DNA of 64,000 nt from VAZQ01 sp036557705 (GTDB lineage: Bacteria; Pseudomonadota; Alphaproteobacteria; Rhizobiales; Xanthobacteraceae): the NCBI GenBank assembly GCA_036557705.1, contig DATBHB010000124.1, forward strand, positions 45,766-109,765. Direction: 5' to 3'. A model generated the notes under the pieces. It was given only the letters and a program-made list of their open reading frames with translations. It searched no databases and was not told the origin of the DNA. The translations under genes were made by a program, and so were the position numbers. Every line of letters begins with the position of its first letter. Position 1 is the stretch's first letter. Of the stretch, positions 1 through 9,441 are shown piece by piece.

Positions 1-1514
1 GCCAGAAGCCCGAGATCGGTATTTCCGAACTCCCCCTGCTCGATATCTACCCTCTGCTTGTTCAAATCGATGCGCAGGCGCAATTGACATCGATCCAGGA
101 TGAGCGGGGCCGGATCGGCCGGATCGGCGGCCAGCACGACCGTGCCGCCGGTAACCTTCATCCCCCAAAGCCCGCTGTGATCGCGGGGCGCATCCAATTC
201 TGCGAGCAAGGTGATCCGATTGCCGCCCGAGCGAATCTGAAACGGCACCATCAAACTTTGACGGGCGGCATCCCAATCGATGCTAAATTCGGCGCGATCG
301 ATCGCGATGGTGGCGAGCGGCTCGTCCACGTCAACGATAGTGCCCTTGTCCAGTACAATGCGACCGTCGATGATCTGCGGAATTCCATCGGGCCCCAGGC
401 TCGCGCGAATGCGCGCCGAGACCGGTACGTCGGCTTCGTACTGGTCATTACTCAGCCGCAAGGCCAGCATTAATTCTTTAGCCGGCAGCCTTTGCGTTTC
501 GATGTCGATGCTGCGACGGCCGTGATCGCCTGGCGTAAGCGCTGCACGCAACAGCCAAGGCCGCTCGGGATCGCCTGAACTGAGGGTCAAAGCAACGCTT
601 CCGGCCTTCGGCCGCGTGAGGCTCAAATTGATGTCGCGAAAAACCCATTGCTTGCCGTTGCGCTCATCGTCGACGGTGAGATTGCCGCTCTTGAGCCCCA
701 GTTCGCTCAAGTCATGGCCATCAAGCCCGCTCGCTCCGAGACTGTCGATCCAGGCAAGCAGCGCGGGCAAATCGGGCATCCCACCGCGGGCGGGCGGCGA
801 CGCTGCCGCTGCGGGAGGGCCGGTTGCAACAGCACGTTCTCCGCTCGACTGGAGCGCCATGCCGGCGCGCACCGGCACCTCTGCTGCCGATGCCGTTACG
901 AGCGGGCGCTTGTTGCCGCCGGCAAAAACCGTGACACGGCTGTCGGGCTCGATCCGTACCTGCATTTCGGCACCGACGAGGCTCAGCCGTTCGGCGCGAA
1001 AATGGCCGCTGATCAAGCCCGTGCTGGAAACGCCAATTTCGGCCTTGGGCGCACTCGCGACGACGGTCCCATCCAGATCCCGCACTACAATGTCACGAAT
1101 ACGCAATGCCGGGTGACCGTTCGCGTCGCGCTCGATTTGCGCACCGCCAACCTCGACCTGATGCTGACTTCCAAAATTTTCCTCGACCGCGGCGGTAAGC
1201 CAGGGGGTCACGAAATCGAACTCGATTGGACCGCTGGCGAGGCGCCACCAAAGGCCGATCGTGGCGATCAAAACAAGGCCGCCGAATACACCGCCCGCAT
1301 AGACGACCCAGCGCAGCCGGAAGCACCAGACCATCAGGAAGATGCCCCGGTAATCCGCTCCGAGCAGCCATCGCAGTCCCGGGAATGCGCGCGCCCAACG
1401 TGCAGGCGGCGCCGGATCGCACGACTTCAACTCCTGTTCCAGGAGGTGCGATTGCAGCGTAGCCGCCAGCTTGCGCAGCAGCGCGGCGTCGCAATGCTTG
1501 TGCTGATCCGCCAT
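1..1514 (-). CDS. AsmA-like / DUF3971 domain protein, C-terminus beyond left edge
   Basis: A reading frame stays open from an ATG at 1514 to the left edge, giving about 504 residues without a stop, so the gene is cut by the window. Residues 1-68 are cytoplasmic, 69-91 form one membrane segment (VVYAGGVFGGLVLIATIGLW), and the rest is a long periplasmic beta-rich region beginning GPIEFDFVTPWLTAAVEENF, typical of DUF3971/AsmA-like proteins of Hyphomicrobiales. That family is thought to act in envelope lipid transport or outer-membrane homeostasis; this role is from family knowledge. It is divergent from bcp (163-base gap). The complementary-strand frames in this stretch are shadows. Confidence 0.8.
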   Translation of the reverse strand, partial: MADQHKHCDAALLRKLAATLQSHLLEQELKSCDPAPPARWARAFPGLRWLLGADYRGIFLMVWCFRLRWVVYAGGVFGGLVLIATIGLWWRLASGPIEFDFVTPWLTAAVEENFGSQHQVEVGGAQIERDANGHPALRIRDIVVRDLDGTVVASAPKAEIGVSSTGLISGHFRAERLSLVGAEMQVRIEPDSRVTVFAGGNKRPLVTASAAEVPVRAGMALQSSGERAVATGPPAAAASPPARGGMPDLPALLAWIDSLGASGLDGHDLSELGLKSGNLTVDDERNGKQWVFRDINLSLTRPKAGSVALTLSSGDPERPWLLRAALTPGDHGRRSIDIETQRLPAKELMLALRLSNDQYEADVPVSARIRASLGPDGIPQIIDGRIVLDKGTIVDVDEPLATIAIDRAEFSIDWDAARQSLMVPFQIRSGGNRITLLAELDAPRDHSGLWGMKVTGGTVVLAADPADPAPLILDRCQLRLRIDLNKQRVDIEQGEFGNTDLGLL

Positions 1515-1676
1515 GCCTTCGACTAGGCGCCCCCGAATCGCCAAGCCCGACCGCGATGGCAGCGCGGCCATGCACACACAGCACGCGCCGACAACTTACG
1601 AAGCCGTCGACGTGCCCACCATCTCCGCATATCTTCGCCCACAAAATGACCTCGAAAACCGACAAAAGGAAGGCAC

Positions 1677-2147
1677 ATGGGCACGGAACTTGCGATTGGC
1701 GCCAAGGCTCCGGGCTTCACGCTCAAGCGCGACCGCGGCGGAACAGTCTCGCTTCACGACTTCGAGGGGCGAAAGGTGGTGATCTATTTCTATCCGCGGG
1801 CTGACACGCCGGGCTGCACGCGAGAGGCGATCGATTTTTCAGCATTGAAAAGCGAATTCGAGAAGGCGTCGACCACGGTTCTGGGCGTTTCCGCCGATCC
1901 CATCCCGGCGCAGGACGCCTTCAAGAAGAAGCATGACCTTACAATTTCGCTGCTCTCCGATGAAACTCATGAAATGCTCGAAAGCTACGGAGTTTGGAGC
2001 AAAAAGTCGATGTACGGCAAGAGTTTCATGGGAATTCTTCGGACCACATTTCTGATCGGCGCGGACGGGCGAATTGCCCGCGTGTGGCGAAATGTGAAGG
2101 TTAAGGGCCACGCCGCGGAGGTACTCGAAGCCGCAAAGGCCTTGTAG
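1677..2147 (+). CDS. bcp: Thioredoxin-dependent peroxiredoxin, BCP/PrxQ family
   Basis: 156 residues, the usual BCP length. It reduces hydrogen and organic peroxides in the cytoplasm using thioredoxin. The peroxidatic cysteine is Cys47 in the motif YPRADTPGCTREAIDF. E. coli BCP has a resolving cysteine five residues later; here that place is Ile52 and no other cysteine is present, so this should work as a 1-Cys enzyme or form an intermolecular disulfide. An AAGGAAGG ribosome binding site precedes the ATG. It sits between the AsmA-like gene and an M23 peptidase, an order I recognise from Bradyrhizobium relatives. Confidence 0.93.
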   Translation: MGTELAIGAKAPGFTLKRDRGGTVSLHDFEGRKVVIYFYPRADTPGCTREAIDFSALKSEFEKASTTVLGVSADPIPAQDAFKKKHDLTISLLSDETHEMLESYGVWSKKSMYGKSFMGILRTTFLIGADGRIARVWRNVKVKGHAAEVLEAAKAL

Positions 2148-2220
2148 AGCGCATCGAGAGCCGCCCTTCGGCAGTTCGTGCTGCCGACGGTTGGGGGAAA
2201 ATTAACCACGGTTCACTTAA

Positions 2221-3633
2221 TTGGGCTGCAGTGATGCGCCGGCGGCGAGGGATCGAACCGGCGGGGACGGGTCGATGCCTCATTGGTTGAGAAGCCATGA
2301 CTGCGCCGCACGGCAGCCGCGCCAGGGACCCTCTAGAACCATGCCGCTTGCCGGCTTGGAATTGGTGTGCCGGGGCAACCAGGCTGGAACAGGGAGCCAC
2401 CACCGGGCCTATTCCGTTTCCGGCAGCGAGACCGAGCCTGCCAGAGCTGGGCGCCAGTTCGCTGCATTCACCATCATCCTCGCCGGACGCCAAGTGCGCC
2501 TTGGGCCCGTCGCCTTCTGGGTTGTCGTTGGAACGCTGGTAATCATGGCGGCCTGGACGCTTACGACCGCAACCTATTTTGCGTTTCGCGATGACGTATT
2601 GACTCGCCTGATAGCGCGGCAGGCCGACATGCAGTTCGGTTATGAAGATCGTATTGCCGAGTTGCGGGCTCAGGTCGATAGGATGTCGAGCCGGCAGCTT
2701 CTCGACCAAGAACAGTTCGAGCACAAACTTGACGCCATTCTGCGCCGACAGGCAACTCTGGAATCTCACGCCGCCACTCTCAATGCGCTGCCTGATTCCA
2801 CCGTTACCGGCTCGCCAAAATCCGCAACCCGAGGCCAGCCGCCACGGCCCGGCAAGCCATCACCGATCAAGGAATTCGGCGCTTCGGTCGCCCCGCTCGA
2901 CCGCAAGGTCGAACTGCCGGCCGAGGAAACATTAACCTCGTTGCAAACCTCCCTCGACCGCATCGAAGCGCGTCAAGCCGCCGCTCTGATTGAGATCGAG
3001 CAAAGCTACAGCGCCAAAGTGCGCCGCATCCATGGCGTCCTCGCTGAATCCGGAATCGATTCAGGCAAGATCGTGCGCGCCCGCGATGCGACGACAATCG
3101 GCGGTCCCTTCGTCCCGGTACGCCTGGGATCCGATGCCGGACCGTTCGAGCGGCAAGTCTATCGCGCCGGACTTGCCCGCTCGGAAGTCGAACGGCTCAC
3201 TCAGACGCTGCGGAATGTGCCAATGCGCAAACCTGTTCCGGCAGGAGGCGACCCGCTATCCGGGTTCGGGATACGCCTCGATCCATTCGTTCACACGCCG
3301 GCCATGCACACTGGCCTCGATCTCGCTGCCCAGACTGGCGATCCGGTGCGGGCCACCGCAGACGGCACGATCACAATTGCTGGCTGGCAGGGCGGCTACG
3401 GCAAAATGATCGAGATCGACCATGGCAATGGATTAACCACGCGATACGGCCATCTGTCCTCGATCGAAGTCGCTGTCGGGCAATCCGTAAAGATCGGGCA
3501 AGCAATCGGCCGGGTCGGAACTACTGGCCGATCCACGGGGCCCCATCTGCATTACGAGACTCGCATCGACGGGGAGCCGGTGGATCCGCAGAAATTCCTG
3601 CGTGCAGGCGCCCGGCTCGCCGGCATCATCTAA
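2221..3633 (+). CDS. M23 (LytM) family metallopeptidase, membrane-anchored
   Basis: Up to 470 residues. One membrane segment lies at about residues 98-120 (VAFWVVVGTLVIMAAWTLTT), then a coiled-coil-like stretch (DRIAELRAQVDRMSSRQLL), a linker, and a C-terminal LytM domain with the zinc motifs HTGLDLA and HLHYETRIDGEPVDP. It should cut or remodel peptidoglycan in the periplasm, or activate amidases; amiC and PBP1A are nearby. The start is uncertain: TTG at 2221 is the longest form, while ATGs at 2275 and 2341 are in frame and would remove an unusual Arg/Gly-rich N-terminus. The 3' end overlaps the convergent prfB by four bases. Confidence 0.85.
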   Translation: MGCSDAPAARDRTGGDGSMPHWLRSHDCAARQPRQGPSRTMPLAGLELVCRGNQAGTGSHHRAYSVSGSETEPARAGRQFAAFTIILAGRQVRLGPVAFWVVVGTLVIMAAWTLTTATYFAFRDDVLTRLIARQADMQFGYEDRIAELRAQVDRMSSRQLLDQEQFEHKLDAILRRQATLESHAATLNALPDSTVTGSPKSATRGQPPRPGKPSPIKEFGASVAPLDRKVELPAEETLTSLQTSLDRIEARQAAALIEIEQSYSAKVRRIHGVLAESGIDSGKIVRARDATTIGGPFVPVRLGSDAGPFERQVYRAGLARSEVERLTQTLRNVPMRKPVPAGGDPLSGFGIRLDPFVHTPAMHTGLDLAAQTGDPVRATADGTITIAGWQGGYGKMIEIDHGNGLTTRYGHLSSIEVAVGQSVKIGQAIGRVGTTGRSTGPHLHYETRIDGEPVDPQKFLRAGARLAGII

Positions 3634-4761
3634 TCGACGTCTTCGACAACCTTCGATACCGTGCCAAAGGCCTTCTGCGCCAGCGCCGCTTCCATGAAGC
3701 GATCGAGATCGCCGTCAAGAATAGCGCCTGTATTCGAAGTCTGGACGCCGGTGCGCAGGTCCTTGACCATCTGATAGGGCTGCAGCACGTAAGAACGGAT
3801 CTGGTGGCCCCATCCGATATCGGTCTTCGCAGCCTGATCGGCCGCGGCCTGGGCTTCCCGTTTCTTCAGCTCCAGTTCGTAGAGCCGCGCGCGCAACATC
3901 TGCCAAGCCTGCGCGCGATTCCTATGCTGCGACCGATCATTCTGGCAGTAGACCACGATGTTCGTCGGAATATGCGTGAGCCGGATGGCCGATTCGGTCT
4001 TGTTCACATGCTGCCCCCCTGCCCCGCTCGCGCGCAGCGTGTCCACACGCACATCCGATTCGTTAATATCGACCACGATCCGATCGTCGATGACGGGATA
4101 GACGTTCACGCTGGCAAAGGAAGTATGCCGGCGGGCATTTGCGTCGAAGGGTGAAATTCGCACCAACCGATGTACGCCGTTCTCGGTCTTGAGCCAACCA
4201 TAAGCGTTGCGGCCCTTTACCTCGATGGTTGCCGACTTGATGCCCGCCTCCTCGCCCTGCGTCTCCTCCAGAAATTCGACCTTGTACCCATGCTGCTCAG
4301 CCCAACGAGCATACATGCGCAGCAGCATGTTGGCCCAATCCTGGCTTTCAGTGCCGCCTGCGCCGGCGTGAACCTCAAGGTAGCTGTCATTTCCGTCGGC
4401 TTCGCCCGACAGCAGGGCCTCCAGCTCGCGGCGACCCACTTCGATCTTGAGTCTTTTCAGAGCGGCCTCGGCCTCAGCGACGGTTTGTTCGTCCTTCTCG
4501 GCCTCGCCGAGCTCGATCATCGTGAGCTGGTCATCGAGTTCCTGCTGGATGCGAGCAATCGAATTGAGCTGATCGTCGAGCGCGGTGCGCTCCTGCATGA
4601 GCCGCTGTGCCCGTTGCGGATTGTTCCAGAGGTTGGGGTCCTCGGCTTGCTGATTGAGTTCATCGAGGCGGGCACGCGCCTTATCGACGTCAAAGATGCC
4701 TCCTCAGCAGCCCGACCGACTGCTTGATCTCCTCGACGATGGCCTCAGTCTCGGTGCGCAT
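3630..4761 (-). CDS. prfB: Peptide chain release factor 2, with programmed +1 frameshift
   Basis: RF2 ends translation at UGA and UAA. The gene is in two frames: ATG at 4761 gives 23 codons ending in a TGA at 4692-4690; after a +1 shift the second frame (GAC at 4691) runs to the TAG at 3630, for 376 residues in total, the normal RF2 size. The GGQ hydrolysis motif (SGAGGQHVNKTESAIRLTH) lies near residue 250, and the UGA-recognition tripeptide SPF is in RISPFDANARRHTSF. The shift site is the canonical CTTTGAC with an internal AGGAGG, so RF2 regulates its own synthesis. It precedes PBP1A-amiC on the same strand side of the block. Confidence 0.96.
4689..4704 (-). promoter_or_regulatory. prfB: Programmed +1 ribosomal frameshift site of prfB
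   Basis: On the minus strand the site reads AGGAGG CAT CTT TGA C. AGGAGG (4704-4699) acts as an internal Shine-Dalgarno, CTT (4695-4693) is the slippery codon, and TGA (4692-4690) is the in-frame stop bypassed by shifting to GAC. This is the well-known autoregulatory signal of bacterial prfB: low RF2 slows termination and promotes the shift. Confidence 0.96.
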
Positions 4762-4868
4762 GACCGTCCCGCACAACTCGGGTCCACTCGATTTGCTGTA
4801 ACGATGTAACGATCGCGCCGCGCTCGTTCAACCGGCTCGGCGCGACTCGCCGCCGAGTTCAGGAATTG

Positions 4869-7325
4869 TCAATACAATCCGTTGCCGGAGCGGACCATGC
4901 GATCTGCGTCGGGTGATACCCCGACCGGCCGCCCCTCGGGGTCGGCGACTCCGATCGCAGAATAATATTCAGGCGGCGCGGTTCCGGGCTTGAACGCCTC
5001 CAGAATGACACTGGTCGTCCCTGGCCCGGCGCGCATTCCGCTACGCGCATCCACCCGGATGAGCTTGATCCCCGGGGGTACGCGGAATGGCACCGCCGGT
5101 TTATCGGCAAGGGCCACCTTCATGAAATCGCGAAAGATGGGCGCAGCGAGCGAGCCGCCCGTCGCCCGATCGGCGATGTGGCGGGGCTTGTCATATCCCA
5201 TGAACACTCCGACCACCAAGTCAGGCGAGAACCCGATGAACCAGACATCCTTCTCGTCGTTGGTGGTGCCGGTCTTTCCGGCGATCGGCTTGCCGACCTC
5301 CTTGACGACCGTGCCGGTGCCGCGCTGGACCACTCCCTCCATCATCGAGGTGATCTGGTAGGCCGTCATCGGATCGAGCACGCGTTCGCGACGATCGATC
5401 AGCGTCGGCTCGGATTGATTGTCCCATTTGGCCGCGTCGCATCCGCGGCACTCGCGCTGATCGTGCCGGTAGATGGTGTGCCCGTAACGGTCCTGGATGC
5501 GGTCGATCAGGGTCGGTTGGACTTTCTTGCCACCGTTATCGAACATGGCGTAGGCACCGACCATCCGAAGAAGGGTTGTTTCACCGGCGCCAAGCGCGAA
5601 AGACAGATAGGGGGGAAGATCGTCGTAAACGCCGAATCGCTTGGCATATTCGCCAATCAACGGCATCCCGAGATCCTGCGCCAGCCTCACCGTCATCACG
5701 TTGCGCGAATGTTCGATGCCGAAGCGCAACGTCGAGGGACCGTAGAACTTGCCTTCATAATTCTCAGGACGCCAAACGTTGCTCCCGGTATCGATCTCAA
5801 GCGGAGCATCGAGCACGACGCTCGATGGGGTATAGCCATTGTCGAGCGCGGCAGCATAGACCAGCGGCTTGAACGAGGAGCCCGGCTGTCGCAACGCCTG
5901 CGTCGCGCGATTGAACTGACTTTGGTCGTAGGAAAACCCGCCGATCATGGCCAGCACGCGCCCGGTCTGCGGATCCATGGCGGCAATCGCGCCGGAGATT
6001 TCCGGCACCTGGCGAAGCCTGAAGCTTCCGTCGTGGCCGGCAATCGGCTCCACATAGACAACGTCGCCCGGCGCGATGACTTGCGAGACTTTTGTCGGGA
6101 CCTTGCCCTTCATCGGGCCCGCGGCCGATTTCGCCCATTTCACACCGTCGAGCGGCACGATCCCGGTCTCGCGCTCCTTGGCGAGCCCGCCGCCCGGATC
6201 GCGTCCCGGCTGGAAACCGATGCGTGCGGACTGGTCGGCGGCTTCGAGCACCACCGCCATCCGCCACGGCGCGACGTCGGAGAGAGACTTTATCTCGGCG
6301 AGCTTGGGACCCCAGTCGCCCGCAACATCGATCCTGGCGAGGGGACCACGGTAGCCCTGCGTCTCGTCAAAACGCACCAGTCCGTCCACAAGCACGTTGC
6401 GCGCAAGCACCTGCATCTTGGGATCGAGCGTGGTGCGCACCGAGAGCCCACCTTCATAGAGCTTCTTCTCGCCGTAGTTATCGTTGATGTAGCGGCGCAC
6501 TTCCTCGGCGAAATATTCGGCGGCAACCATGCGCGCTCCAGTCGGCCGCTGGGTGACTTTGAGCGGGTCCTTTTTCGCCAGTTCCGCCTCCTGGGCGGTA
6601 ATGTAGTGATCCTCCAACATCCGCTCGATCACGTAATCGCGTCGCGCAACGGCGTCATCGTGATGCCGGAACGGATTGTAATTGTTGGGCCCCTTGGGCA
6701 GCGCAGCAAGATAAGCGGCCTCCGCAACGGTCAATTCGTGCACCGACTTGTCGAAATACAAGAGCGATGCCGCCGCTACACCGTAGGCCCCTAGACCAAG
6801 ATAGATCTCGTTGAGATAAAGCTCGAGGATTTTCTCCTTCGGGAGCGTCCGCTCGATTTTGAGCGCCAGAAGGGCTTCTTTGATCTTTCGTGAAAATGAC
6901 AGCTCGTTCGAGAGGAGAAAGTTCTTGGCGACCTGCTGAGTAATCGTGGAGGCGCCTTGCGGGCGACGCCCGCTGCCGTAGTTGTGCACATAGACCGTGA
7001 AAGCGCGCGCAATGCCGGAAATGTCGATTCCGTTGTGCTCGTAGAAGTTCTTGTCTTCGGCCGCAATGAAGGCATTGAGGACGAGCTTGGGAACAGCCTG
7101 AATCGGAATGTAGAGGCGCCGCTCCTTGGCGTATTCAGCAAGCAACGAGCCGTCGGCCGCGTGCACGCGCGTCATTACCGCGGGCTCGTAATTCTGCAGT
7201 TGCGAGTAGTCGGGCAGTTCCCTGGAGAAGTGCCACAACAGCCCGGCGAGCGCGCTCGCTCCGGCGCAGAACACGATCGTCCCGCCGGCGAATATCCAGC
7301 CGAGAAAGCGAAAGAAAAGCCTCAT
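4869..7325 (-). CDS. mrcA: Penicillin-binding protein 1A, bifunctional transglycosylase/transpeptidase
   Basis: 818 residues from the ATG at 7325. A membrane anchor lies at residues 8-33. The GT51 glycosyltransferase domain carries its catalytic glutamate at residue 90 (AAEDKNFYEHNGIDI). The transpeptidase domain has SSFK near residue 480 (RQPGSSFKPLVYAAAL), SRN near 538 (HSRNVMTVRL) and KTG near 680 (GKTGTTND). It polymerises and cross-links peptidoglycan. A longer in-frame form from 7583 adds 86 low-complexity Arg-rich residues and would overlap amiC, so I took the ATG directly before the membrane anchor. It lies just downstream of amiC on the same strand. Confidence 0.96.
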   Translation of the reverse strand: MRLFFRFLGWIFAGGTIVFCAGASALAGLLWHFSRELPDYSQLQNYEPAVMTRVHAADGSLLAEYAKERRLYIPIQAVPKLVLNAFIAAEDKNFYEHNGIDISGIARAFTVYVHNYGSGRRPQGASTITQQVAKNFLLSNELSFSRKIKEALLALKIERTLPKEKILELYLNEIYLGLGAYGVAAASLLYFDKSVHELTVAEAAYLAALPKGPNNYNPFRHHDDAVARRDYVIERMLEDHYITAQEAELAKKDPLKVTQRPTGARMVAAEYFAEEVRRYINDNYGEKKLYEGGLSVRTTLDPKMQVLARNVLVDGLVRFDETQGYRGPLARIDVAGDWGPKLAEIKSLSDVAPWRMAVVLEAADQSARIGFQPGRDPGGGLAKERETGIVPLDGVKWAKSAAGPMKGKVPTKVSQVIAPGDVVYVEPIAGHDGSFRLRQVPEISGAIAAMDPQTGRVLAMIGGFSYDQSQFNRATQALRQPGSSFKPLVYAAALDNGYTPSSVVLDAPLEIDTGSNVWRPENYEGKFYGPSTLRFGIEHSRNVMTVRLAQDLGMPLIGEYAKRFGVYDDLPPYLSFALGAGETTLLRMVGAYAMFDNGGKKVQPTLIDRIQDRYGHTIYRHDQRECRGCDAAKWDNQSEPTLIDRRERVLDPMTAYQITSMMEGVVQRGTGTVVKEVGKPIAGKTGTTNDEKDVWFIGFSPDLVVGVFMGYDKPRHIADRATGGSLAAPIFRDFMKVALADKPAVPFRVPPGIKLIRVDARSGMRAGPGTTSVILEAFKPGTAPPEYYSAIGVADPEGRPVGVSPDADRMVRSGNGLY

Positions 7326-7486
7326 CCGTTGCCCCGCACCGGCTGAAGAAGCTCTCCGGCACCTCGACCTTCGGATGCGGTACGGTCGAGGAGTTCCGGT
7401 GAGGCGGCGAGCCGGCGCCCCCGCAGGATCCACCATCCTCCATCGCCCTGTTTTGTGTTGAATCTTAGGCCGTTCCCGCAGTGCGT

Positions 7487-8743
7487 TCAGTTTTGCGGGC
7501 GGCTGCGATCGGGCCCGGCAGTTCGGGCGGCAAAGAACGCATCGATTGCGTGCATGATCGAATCGGCCGTGCGTTCGCGCCAAGCCTCCGAGGTCAGCGA
7601 TTTGAGATCCGCACTATTGGTCACGTAGCCCACCTCGATGAGCACGGAGGGGACGTCCGGCGCCTTGAGCACGCGGAAACTTGCAGATTTCAGCGGCACC
7701 TTGTGAAGCTTGGTAGCTGTTTTCAGCTCTTTCACGACCGTTCGGGCAAATTGAACAGAAAAGGTCTTCGTTTCCCGCCGCGCCAGATCGATAAGGATAT
7801 CGGCGACATCATCCGATTCGGAAGCGAGATCGAGGCCGGCGATGGCGTCGGCGCGATTCTCGGCCTCGGCAAGCCGCGCGGCAGCCGCATCGGATGCCTT
7901 ATCCGAAAGGGTGTAGACCGTCGCCCCCTGAGCATCGCCCTCGCGCGGCGCAAGCGCATCGGCGTGAATCGAGATGAACAAGGCGGCGTGGCGCGCACGC
8001 GCAAGGCTCACCCGATCGCCTAGAGGGACGAAGGTATCATCGGTCCGCGTCATCGCTACCTGGTATTTCCCGGCAGCTTCCATCTTGTCGCGCAGGACCA
8101 GGCCGAGTTCGAGGACGATTGCCTTTTCGGGATTATCGCTCGGCGCGAGGCGTGTGCCGCTATCCACCCCCCCATGGCCGGGGTCGATCATGACGAGCGG
8201 GCGCACATCGCCTTCCGGCCCGGTTTGCGCGTCCTCCTGCGGCTTGCGCACCTCAAGCACTCGGTTTTCGCGTGCCATAGCCTGCAGGAACGCCTCCCGT
8301 TCCACTGGGGCGAGTTCCAGCACAAGTCGGGCAGGCTGGTTATTGGCGGGGTCGAGGACCATGGCCTTTTCCACCCGCGCCGGCCGCGCAAGATCGACCA
8401 CGATGCGAGAGCCGCCCGGCATAACCAATCCGTAGCGAAATGCCTTTATGAGCCCCCGCCCCTGAGTACCGACCTTCTCTGGAACATTGAACGTCACCTG
8501 GGGCAGGTCCACGATGACCCGGTACGGATTGGCAAGCGTGAACACATGCAGATCGATCTTGCGGTCGAGGTCGACGAGCAGTCGCGTATGCGCCTCATCG
8601 CCCGAGAGCCGCATGTCGCTTGCAACGGGAAAATCGCTCGGAAGCGACCTCTGCGGAGCCGGGGCTGCCGGCCGAGCAAGCCAAGGAACGCCGGCGAGCA
8701 GGAGGCCGAAGCCAAGAGCCCGAATCGCAGCGCAAACCGACAT
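7487..8743 (-). CDS. amiC: N-acetylmuramoyl-L-alanine amidase (AmiC type)
   Basis: 418 residues from ATG 8743. A signal peptide (MSVCAAIRALGFGLLLAGVP) is followed by an AMIN domain (residues about 40-150, peptidoglycan/septum targeting) and an Amidase_3 catalytic domain with the zinc motifs VMIDPGHGGVDSGT, an EKAIVLELG glutamate and ISIHADAL. It cuts the bond between N-acetylmuramic acid and L-alanine in the periplasm during daughter-cell separation. A longer form starting at 8845 lacks a signal-like N-terminus and is less likely. It is followed after 161 bases by PBP1A on the same strand, so the two are probably co-transcribed, and it is divergent from rne. Confidence 0.94.
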   Translation of the reverse strand: MSVCAAIRALGFGLLLAGVPWLARPAAPAPQRSLPSDFPVASDMRLSGDEAHTRLLVDLDRKIDLHVFTLANPYRVIVDLPQVTFNVPEKVGTQGRGLIKAFRYGLVMPGGSRIVVDLARPARVEKAMVLDPANNQPARLVLELAPVEREAFLQAMARENRVLEVRKPQEDAQTGPEGDVRPLVMIDPGHGGVDSGTRLAPSDNPEKAIVLELGLVLRDKMEAAGKYQVAMTRTDDTFVPLGDRVSLARARHAALFISIHADALAPREGDAQGATVYTLSDKASDAAAARLAEAENRADAIAGLDLASESDDVADILIDLARRETKTFSVQFARTVVKELKTATKLHKVPLKSASFRVLKAPDVPSVLIEVGYVTNSADLKSLTSEAWRERTADSIMHAIDAFFAARTAGPDRSRPQN

Positions 8744-9441
8744 GGCGCCCCAGGTTTCGTCCAGGTTCCCAGGCAGTCCATAGGAGCCGATGGTTAACTG
8801 AACTTGAATAGCCGGACTGTATTTGCGTCCCAAATGCGGCCGCATTTCGTACCAAACACGCTGTCAACATGTTATGGCCACGCCCCCCGCTGCGATACCT
8901 CCCTTGCCACGGCGCGCCGCCGGCCTTAATAAAGGGGACGGCTGACAGTCAAATGTTCCGGTCGTGCCGCGTTCGCATTCCGCTAAGCCCGGCGAGCACC
9001 TGCTTCCTGCCACAAGGAACGGTCTCGAAGGCGCAACGGTCAGCGGCATCGCGCATTGGTCGCAGGGTGGCGGGTCATGGTTTGGTACCCGCTGAGAAGA
9101 CGGCCGGGTCGCGTGTGAGCGTTTGTCTTGAGCGTCGGCAAGGCGGCCCCGCCGGGGGCGCTCCGAGTCGACGCAGTCAGCCTGAGACCCCGCGGCGGCA
9201 CAGCCGTCGCCGCCTCATCATCGGCCTAAAGTCATGACAGGTTCACGCGTCGAGAATCAAACGAATCACCGTTACAGCAACGCCGGATCGCGGAGCGATG
9301 CCCGCTTGGACGATCCGCTGCTGATTCTCGCCGCCGAGGCCTCTCTATTCAACAATCGTCAGCCAGGCTCGTCCCCACTTGCTTCGCCCGCATGGCGTCG
9401 CAGTTCGGGAGCACACGTGCCTGCCTGCAAGAGATTGGTCA
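8744..9441. other. Long divergent intergenic region amiC / rne
   Basis: About 700 bases without a supported protein gene, between divergent amiC and rne. It should hold both promoters and a long 5' leader for rne. RNase E leaders in other bacteria are long and used for autoregulation by mRNA decay; that is family knowledge, and I cannot fold this leader reliably here. I see several GC-rich inverted segments (around 9060-9220) but no recognisable riboswitch. Confidence 0.5.

Noticed and set aside
648..1526. Plus-strand open frame of 292 codons
   Set aside because: It lies opposite the AsmA-like gene, whose minus-strand frame is open across the whole region and has a membrane anchor and family signature.
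2225..2310. Antisense tRNA-like stretch (GGGATCGAACC) at the start of the M23 gene
   Set aside because: The T-loop-like motif is present, but the flanking bases do not form a T stem or a matching acceptor stem on either strand, so no tRNA is called.
5178..6794. Long plus-strand open frame (538 codons)
   Set aside because: It lies wholly opposite PBP1A, which has all catalytic motifs; the plus-strand product is Arg/His-rich without recognisable domains.
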